Source: Uruburuella testudinis
Lineage (GTDB): Bacteria > Pseudomonadota > Gammaproteobacteria > Burkholderiales > Neisseriaceae
Reading direction: 5' to 3'
NCBI RefSeq assembly: GCF_022870865.1
Contig: NZ_CP091508.1
Span: 2,885,124 to 2,949,123 of the forward strand
DNA: 64,000 bases
Positions 59,015 through 64,000 of the stretch are shown piece by piece (the stretch's first letter is position 1; every line of letters begins with the position of its first letter). A program made the translations under genes and the position numbers. The notes beneath the pieces are model-generated. The model saw nothing but the letters and a program-made list of their open reading frames with translations, ran no database searches and was not told the DNA's origin.

Positions 59015-59052
59015 AGGCCGTCTGAACAAGGTAATAATGCTTCAGACGGCCT
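59015..59052. terminator. DUS-pair hairpin terminator
   Basis: A 12 bp inverted DUS pair 50 bases after the small hypothetical gene on the minus strand. Confidence 0.7.
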
Positions 59053-59102
59053 GCTTGATGTGTGCGGTTTGTCGGCAATATCTGCCACAGCAGCTGCTTT
59101 TT

Positions 59103-59348
59103 TTAAGGCGCATCCTTGTCTGTATCATCATCGGCCTGCGGCAGATCGGGCTTATCTTTCAGCACATCGGTAACGGTTTGCGTTACCGGGTTGATGCCCG
59201 ACTGTTCGCGCACGATTGCCCGCTGGCGCTCGGTTAGCGGCGCATTTACCGCCACGGCATCGTTTTCGCGCGCTTGTTCGGCTTCTTCAAAGCTTTCATA
59301 AGGTTGCGGTTTCATTTTGCTCAAATCGGGTTTGTTTTGCTCAGCCAT
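59103..59348 (-). CDS. Small hydrophilic hypothetical protein
   Basis: This 81-residue protein has no signal, membrane segment or cysteine and is rich in Asp, Lys, Pro and Gln, probably disordered (EQNKPDLSKMKPQPYESFEEAE, read in part, and an acidic end DDDTDKDAP). AGGAGCATAAAAG precedes the ATG. I do not recognise the family. An AGGGTGTCC element begins 18 bases upstream of its start, so its promoter may lie in that element. Confidence 0.65.
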   Translation of the reverse strand: MAEQNKPDLSKMKPQPYESFEEAEQARENDAVAVNAPLTERQRAIVREQSGINPVTQTVTDVLKDKPDLPQADDDTDKDAP

Positions 59349-59365
59349 CTTTTATGCTCCTTTAT

Positions 59366-59529
59366 TAGGGTGTCCTGACCATTCATATATCATCATCTTT
59401 TTTGCGCTGAAAATGCATCTGCTGCGTTAAAAAGCCTCGCAAGATGTCCAATCTTGCTGCGTTTTTTGCCTGGCATCTACATTTTCAGGAACAAAAATCC
59501 CCTCGTCAACGACACATCAGGACACCCTA
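59366..59529. mobile_element. AGGGTGTCC miniature element, copy F
   Basis: 164 bases, perfectly formed ends TAGGGTGTCCTGA and (inverted) TAGGGTGTCCTGA. The interior has GCATCTGCTGCGTTAAAAAG and a GCAAGAT/ATCTTGC hairpin. The right end supplies the last codons and stop of pdxA. Confidence 0.8.
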
Positions 59530-60506
59530 GCATGGTGTTGCGCCATGGTTAATGCGGTATCGACCGCCACAATCAGGCTGCCCGAATCGGCGCGGCCGCT
59601 GCCGGCCAGTGCCAGCGCTGTGCCGTGATCGACCGAAGTGCGCACAAACGGCAGCCCCAGCGTGATGTTGACGCCTTTGCCGAAACTGGCGTATTTCAAC
59701 ACCGGCAAACCCTGGTCGTGATACATGGCCAACACCGCATCGGCGCCTTGCAGCATAAACGGCTGAAACAAGGTGTCGGCCGGATACGGGCCGTGGATAT
59801 TCATGCCGCTTTCACGCAAACGCGCCAACGCCGGCGAAATCACATCGATTTCTTCGTGCCCCAGATGGCCGCCTTCGCCCGCATGCGGATTGAGGCCGGT
59901 AACCAGGATATTCGGATTTTCCACCCCGAATTTGCTGCTCAAATCTTGTGCCAGAATGGTGGCCACCGATTCCACCAACGCGCCGTCGATGGCGGCAGCA
60001 ATGTCTTTCAGTGGCAGGTGTGTGGTGACCAGCGCCACCCGCAGGCCGCCGCCTGCCAGCATCATCACCACCTGTTCGGCGCCGCTCTTTTCGGCCAGAT
60101 ATTCGGTGTGGCCGCTGAAAGGCACGCCGGCATCGTTGATGATGCCTTTGTGCAGGGGTGCGGTTACCATGGCGGCAAATTCGCCCGTTTGCACGCCTTC
60201 GTAAGCACGATCGAGCAACGAAAGCACATAAGCGGCGTTTTCCCGCGCCAACACACCCGTTTCGCACGGCACGCGCAACGGGATATGCAGCACTTCCAAT
60301 ACACCCGCCTCAGGTGCTTGCGCGGCATCATAATCGCATATCCGCACTTCTTTGCCCAACGCCGCCGCACGCGCCTGCAATAAGGTTTTATCGCCCAACA
60401 CCACGCAGCGGCAGGGCAAATCGGCGGCGGGCAGATCTAAGCAGATATCCGGCCCGACACCGGCCGGCTCGCCGCTGGTTACGGCCAAAACAGGAAGATG
60501 ATTCAT
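59517..60506 (-). CDS. pdxA: 4-hydroxythreonine-4-phosphate dehydrogenase PdxA
   Basis: PdxA oxidises 4-phosphohydroxythreonine in the DXP-dependent pyridoxal phosphate pathway. The 329-residue protein begins [20 protein letters not shown]. It has [21 protein letters not shown] (partly given) with zinc-site His, [15 protein letters not shown], and [16 protein letters not shown] and [13 protein letters not shown]. The last three codons (Arg-Val-Ser) and TGA are encoded by the end of element copy F, so the natural C-terminus was replaced; length is still normal. The ATG at 60506 is chosen over one five codons upstream for the family match. Confidence 0.94.
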   Translation of the reverse strand: MNHLPVLAVTSGEPAGVGPDICLDLPAADLPCRCVVLGDKTLLQARAAALGKEVRICDYDAAQAPEAGVLEVLHIPLRVPCETGVLARENAAYVLSLLDRAYEGVQTGEFAAMVTAPLHKGIINDAGVPFSGHTEYLAEKSGAEQVVMMLAGGGLRVALVTTHLPLKDIAAAIDGALVESVATILAQDLSSKFGVENPNILVTGLNPHAGEGGHLGHEEIDVISPALARLRESGMNIHGPYPADTLFQPFMLQGADAVLAMYHDQGLPVLKYASFGKGVNITLGLPFVRTSVDHGTALALAGSGRADSGSLIVAVDTALTMAQHHARVS

Positions 60507-60586
60507 GGAAACGGCTTTCAAAAAAGGTTGGTGTCATTATAGCAAAGCCGCCGGGCATGCAAAGCGATTTCCGCTGCTGCCGCTGT

Positions 60587-60849
60587 CAGGGTGTTCTGAC
60601 TATTCATATATCATTATGTTTTTTGCACTATAGATTCGGCAATTTTAATTCTAAAAATCTTTTGTTAATTTCTTTTTAAAACAATTAGATTGATTTAAAA
60701 AATTCAGTTATTTAATTGCCGTTTCTATAAAAGCACATCTGCTGCGTTAAAAAGCCTCGCAAGATACCCAATCTTGCTGCGTTTTTTGCCTTGCATCTGT
60801 ACTTTTATCACAAAAAATCTGAGTCATTCTGAATGGTCAGGACACCCCA
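60587..60849. mobile_element. AGGGTGTCC element copy G carrying a nested insertion
   Basis: This copy has ends AGGGTGTTCTGAC and (inverted) TGGGGTGTCCTGACC. It would be about 160 bases but is split by a 101-base insertion at 60629-60729. Confidence 0.75.
60629..60729. mobile_element. Nested miniature element with TATAGA..CGGCAATT ends
   Basis: 101 AT-rich bases with inverted ends TATAGATTCGGCAATT and TATAGAAACGGCAATT. Removing it and one TA restores TTGCACTAAAAGC, matching the uninterrupted copy at 39410 (TTGCGCTAAAAGC), so it inserted at TA and duplicated it. It does not look like the other repeat families here. Confidence 0.75.
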
Positions 60850-60888
60850 GCGGCAGATGGTTTGCCATCTTGTTTATCATTGAATAGA

Positions 60889-60922
60889 CAAAGGCCGTCT
60901 GAAAGCGTTCAGACGGCCTTTG
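60889..60922. terminator. DUS-pair hairpin
   Basis: A 16 bp inverted DUS pair flanked by A and T runs in the gap between pdxA and the SWIM gene; no gene is seen in 60507-61135, which otherwise holds the element copies. Confidence 0.7.
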
Positions 60923-61098
60923 CGGCTTATTTTGTTTTTGTTAAAAATAGATTTAAAAATACTTGAAGGCCGTCTGAATCATCTGTTTTACAGATTCCGT
61001 TGTCGCTTATGCTCATTCATAAAAGTCAGTAAACCAGCTGGCAAACCGAAGAAAGTCCGCTTCGCACTCAGGCGGGCCAACGCTGTTAGGTTATTTAT

Positions 61099-61138
61099 TA
61101 GGGTGTCCTGACCATTCAGAATGACTCAGGACACCCTA
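61099..61138. repeat. Minimal hairpin copy of the AGGGTGTCC element
   Basis: TAGGGTGTCCTGA, 14 bases, and its exact complement: only the two ends remain. Its right end provides the TAG stop of the SWIM gene. Confidence 0.75.
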
Positions 61139-62695
61139 GCCCGCTGCTTTCAAGCGCAGCATTTCCTGCAACATGGCCGGGCGGTTGGCGGCATAAGTTT
61201 GCCGCACTTCTGCCATCCGCACGCCCATCGGCTCGCGTACGGCAGGAAAGCGGTCATACAGGTGGTTGAGTTTTTTCACCCATTTGGCGTAGTGCTTGCG
61301 CTCTTTTAAGCTCACTGTGGCGGCCATGGTCAAATCCAGCCAGTTTAATGCCGCCGCGCTTTGCTGCGTTTCGTTCAGACGGCCTATGTATTGCTCCAGC
61401 AAATATTCTTTCTGTGTCTGTTGCAGCAGGCGGCATAGCTTTTCGCTGCAATTTTCTAATGTATAAAGCTGTGCCAACGCATCTTCTGATACCGGCTGCT
61501 GTTGCAATTTCTGCTCCTGCCGCGCCCATGCCTGCGGCCATTCCTGCTCGGGCAGCAAGGTTTTCCAGCGGCGGTAATAAGCTTCATCAATCTGATTATC
61601 GCCAAACGCCAGCGCTTTGGCATAGTCACACGCAGCTTGCTGTTGCCCGGTTTGTTCGGCGATTTCCAGCAATAAAGCCGACCATTGCCGCGTTTCTTGG
61701 TTCGGGTTTTGTTGCAGCGCCTGTTTCAGCAATTTTTCGGCCGCCTGCCATTGCTGTTGCGCCATTAATTGATCGACTGCGATTCGGCGCATTTTCGGAT
61801 AACGCAGCATAGTTTGCATCCATACCTGCGCCCGCGCCTCGTCGATAACGGCCAATACTTGATATTTGCGCACGGCCAAATCTTCACGCTGATAGCCGTT
61901 ATCCCGCTTTAAGTTTGCCCACTCCTGCTCCAGCCAGATCAATACTTCATCTGCACGCCCGAAAGCACACAATGCTTCTTGCCACAGCAACGAGGCTTCC
62001 TCAACGGCAATCCAATGGGTTTCACGGTCATCCATCATTTTGCGCCAAAATTTTTCAATTTTTACCCGCAGCTTGGCATCGCCCTGTCGGTGCAGCCGCC
62101 CGCTGGTTTCGATGCAGTAAAATATCAAATCGCCCAAATAGCCGCCTGAATCGTCTGAGCGCTGGATGATGCTGTTCAAACGCTGATACACCTTATGATA
62201 AACCGCAAACCTATCGGCGGTATCCAGCCCGGCGGCCTGCTCCAGCAACGCCCACACTTCATTGCCCAAACGGCCGCTTTCATGATAATCACAACCGCGC
62301 GCATAACGGCGAAACAGCGCGGTGGCCGTATCCAGCAAATCCTGCGCCGCGGCAGTATTCGCCGGCGGCTGCAATACCCGCAGCTTGCGCGGCGGTTTTT
62401 CCGCTACGTTGGGCGCAGGCAGTTGATCTGCCGACAGCGCATACCACACCGCCGCGATGTGTTTGCACAAGCCATCATACGGGCAATCACACAAAGCCTG
62501 TTTCAAAGCGCCGTTGTCGAAAAAACGCAGTTGCACCCGATACACCTGCGCCGCCTGACTGCCCGATACCTGCGCCAGCCAAGCGCCATCCGCCTGCTGC
62601 TGCATCGAGACAACCTTGCCGCGGCGGCAATAATCTGCACCGCGTTCGGCGATAGTGGTGCCGAGCACGGCGGCAATCGGGTCGGGTGCGGACAT
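61136..62695 (-). CDS. SWIM zinc-finger protein
   Basis: This 519-residue protein has an N-terminal SWIM domain (LCDCPYDGLCKHIAAVWYAL, CxCx(n)CxH; residues about 70-90). A long helical repeat-like region resembling TPR/HEAT follows to the C-terminus. SWIM proteins are thought to bind DNA or proteins; this one has no linked helicase, though many bacterial homologues lie near SNF2-type helicases. AAGGA eight bases before the ATG at 62695 supports the start. The stop TAG belongs to a short element copy. Confidence 0.85.
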   Translation of the reverse strand: MSAPDPIAAVLGTTIAERGADYCRRGKVVSMQQQADGAWLAQVSGSQAAQVYRVQLRFFDNGALKQALCDCPYDGLCKHIAAVWYALSADQLPAPNVAEKPPRKLRVLQPPANTAAAQDLLDTATALFRRYARGCDYHESGRLGNEVWALLEQAAGLDTADRFAVYHKVYQRLNSIIQRSDDSGGYLGDLIFYCIETSGRLHRQGDAKLRVKIEKFWRKMMDDRETHWIAVEEASLLWQEALCAFGRADEVLIWLEQEWANLKRDNGYQREDLAVRKYQVLAVIDEARAQVWMQTMLRYPKMRRIAVDQLMAQQQWQAAEKLLKQALQQNPNQETRQWSALLLEIAEQTGQQQAACDYAKALAFGDNQIDEAYYRRWKTLLPEQEWPQAWARQEQKLQQQPVSEDALAQLYTLENCSEKLCRLLQQTQKEYLLEQYIGRLNETQQSAAALNWLDLTMAATVSLKERKHYAKWVKKLNHLYDRFPAVREPMGVRMAEVRQTYAANRPAMLQEMLRLKAAG

Positions 62696-62925
62696 ATATA
62701 GAATCCTTCTGAATAAAATATATTTTGTAAAGATAACAGAAATCAGCGCGAGATACACAGCGGCATTAGGGTTTCAGCACACTACAATTTATGCCGCTAC
62801 GCTTACTCAATTAGCTAACCTGATTGACTAAACGAATTTGAGTTAATATAATGAATTCAACACGGCTCCCCTCAGTCTCGCTGTATAGCAGATTGCTGGG
62901 GAGTTTTTTCTTGGCTGTATATTCT

Positions 62926-63922
62926 CTAAAGTTGCCAAAATTTTTGCCAGCTTTCAGGCTCCCCCATCCCTCGCAAATTCAAGCCAATATGACCCAAGGC
63001 GGGAAATGCCTCCAAATGATTTTTCATTCGGACAGACCAAGTGGAGTTAGGGTTAATCTTCTTGACCATATGATTACATATAAAAAACAATAAAAAACAG
63101 CGGGCCCTTGCATGTGCGTCATCTTTAAAAAGCCTTACCCAAGGCAATTGGTCTTCAGAGGGCAGTTTCGGCTGATCGACAATATTGCGGTTCCATAATC
63201 TGCTATGGTGCGCACAAACATTACGCAGATAATTCAAACTTCTCAACCAAGTGGCAAATATCCGCCCGTTTTCCAAACCATATTTTTGTGCAATCTCATC
63301 TTGTTCACTTTCCTTCATGCCGCTGAACAAGATTGACATCGTACCAAAATCCCAAACTTCACAAGCTACCCATATCGCAAGGGGTAGCCCATATTTCTCT
63401 TTATTGTGTCTGACAAATTCTTCTTTTGAACGGCTGATTAATTGGGCATGCTTGCCAAGCCAAGTGTGATGCAGGCTTAGTCCTGTTTTTTTTATCCAGC
63501 TCAGAACAAAATTTCTCATGTAGGCAAGCCGGTTTCAAATAAGCAAATTTATTCAGCTTGCCCAAAGCATAGGCTATATCAACGCGGACGGAAATCTCAA
63601 TCCTTTCCAATGCATCTGTAGCCAGCAAACGCAATTGTTTGTCGAAAATATATAAAGCTACTGCATTTTCAAAACTGGCGCCTCTTTTAAAGTCATCCAT
63701 GACCATTTTTTTGACTTTAAGCTTTTGCGGCTTTTGAAAATTTTGCAGTTCACTATACTCACCACTCAATTCACGCATGGCATAGAAATAGCCGCTCAAC
63801 CGGTAATAGCCGATACGCTCCAAATATTCCGCTGCCTTTGTATCATCTGAAATCGCCAAGCCCCTGGATTTAAGTAATGCTATTTGCTCCGCGAGACTTT
63901 TCCATGTTTTAGGATATGACAT
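62926..63922 (-). pseudogene. Abi_2-family abortive infection protein, frameshifted
   Basis: The N-terminal frame (from 63922) has YPKTWKSLAEQIALLKSRGL, EYLERIGYYRLSGYF and ALYIFDKQLRLLATDALERIE, typical of AbiD/AbiF-like Abi_2 proteins. The C-terminal frame (to 62926) has LISRSKEEFVRHNKEKYGLP, IWVACEVWDFGTMSILFSGM and YLRNVCAHHSRLWNR with the conserved RxxxxH-like HEPN motif. One extra A in the A8 run at 63486-63493 separates them; deleting it gives about 331 residues, a normal length. Abi_2 proteins act against phages in other bacteria. Function here depends on frame restoration. The locus is AT-rich and lacks DUS. Confidence 0.85.
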
Positions 63923-64000
63923 TCCTTCCCCTTTATTACCCAAATATTGGTCCTCCGACCCATTCTCCTGAATAAATAGCCGGTGCTGCCTGATGTCCGG

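Noticed and set aside
62851..63093. An 80-codon plus-strand frame opposite the Abi gene
   Set aside because: It overlaps the conserved Abi C-terminal frame and has no ribosome site or similarity.

Overview
The window is a piece of chromosome from a Neisseria or close relative. The evidence is the very dense DNA uptake sequence, mostly the AGGCCGTCTGAA (AG) form, often as inverted pairs between genes. A comEA gene sits directly downstream of an rRNA operon, and Correia-like repeats and neisserial-type gene neighbourhoods are present. The species cannot be fixed from sequence alone; the AG dialect argues against N. meningitidis and N. gonorrhoeae, which mainly use ATGCCGTCTGAA.

Layout. 1-6 kb: recQ (cut by the window edge), two small exported proteins, a glutathione transferase, a HAD phosphatase, parA and rsmG. 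5.8-6.8 kb: an AT-rich accessory locus with a frameshifted ferredoxin-domain protein and a coupled membrane protein. 6.9-14.1 kb: mnmG, an aromatic-acid type MFS transporter, GIY-YIG and LysR genes, an isochorismatase-like hydrolase, an NAD(P)-binding protein and an NTF2-like lipoprotein. 14.3-22.4 kb: dnaE, a decayed higB with intact higA, S4, Oxidored-like and PHP genes, an S51-type peptidase, a YciO family gene and an M50 protease. 22.4-24 kb: a pile-up of IS30, IS630 and a third transposase remnant. 24.1-30.5 kb: comEA and a full rRNA operon (16S, tRNA-Ile, tRNA-Ala, 23S, 5S) on the minus strand with two promoters. 31-48 kb: rarD, ruvC, two NRAMP-like paralogues, metE, an old yellow enzyme, cytochrome b561, a BCCT transporter, metR, a DUF3079 gene and phoH. 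47.4-51 kb: a glycerate module (glycerate kinase, GntP permease, CdaR). 51.2-54.6 kb: HxlR, aroG, thioesterase plus TlpA. 54.8-58.8 kb: the complete mlaFEDCBA lipid-transport operon. 59-63.9 kb: a small hypothetical gene, pdxA, a SWIM zinc-finger protein and a frameshifted Abi protein.

The ordinary genes form recognisable units: Mla lipid trafficking; CdaR-controlled glycerate use; methionine synthesis (metE with metR 5 kb away); and RNA or DNA maintenance (mnmG, rsmG, parA, dnaE, recQ, ruvC).

The unusual content is of three kinds. First, two or three families of miniature inverted-repeat elements are interspersed, some nested in each other and some supplying the stop codon of neighbouring genes. 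Second, four reading frames are broken, each by one base in an A-homopolymer; these could be assembly errors, phase-variable switches or slippage sites. Third, there is a ferredoxin-domain protein whose frames join at a perfect A_AAA_AAG slippery heptamer. It is followed by an overlapping small membrane protein, a layout reminiscent of ferredoxin-domain bacteriocins with an immunity gene, and it is the best candidate for an undescribed system here.
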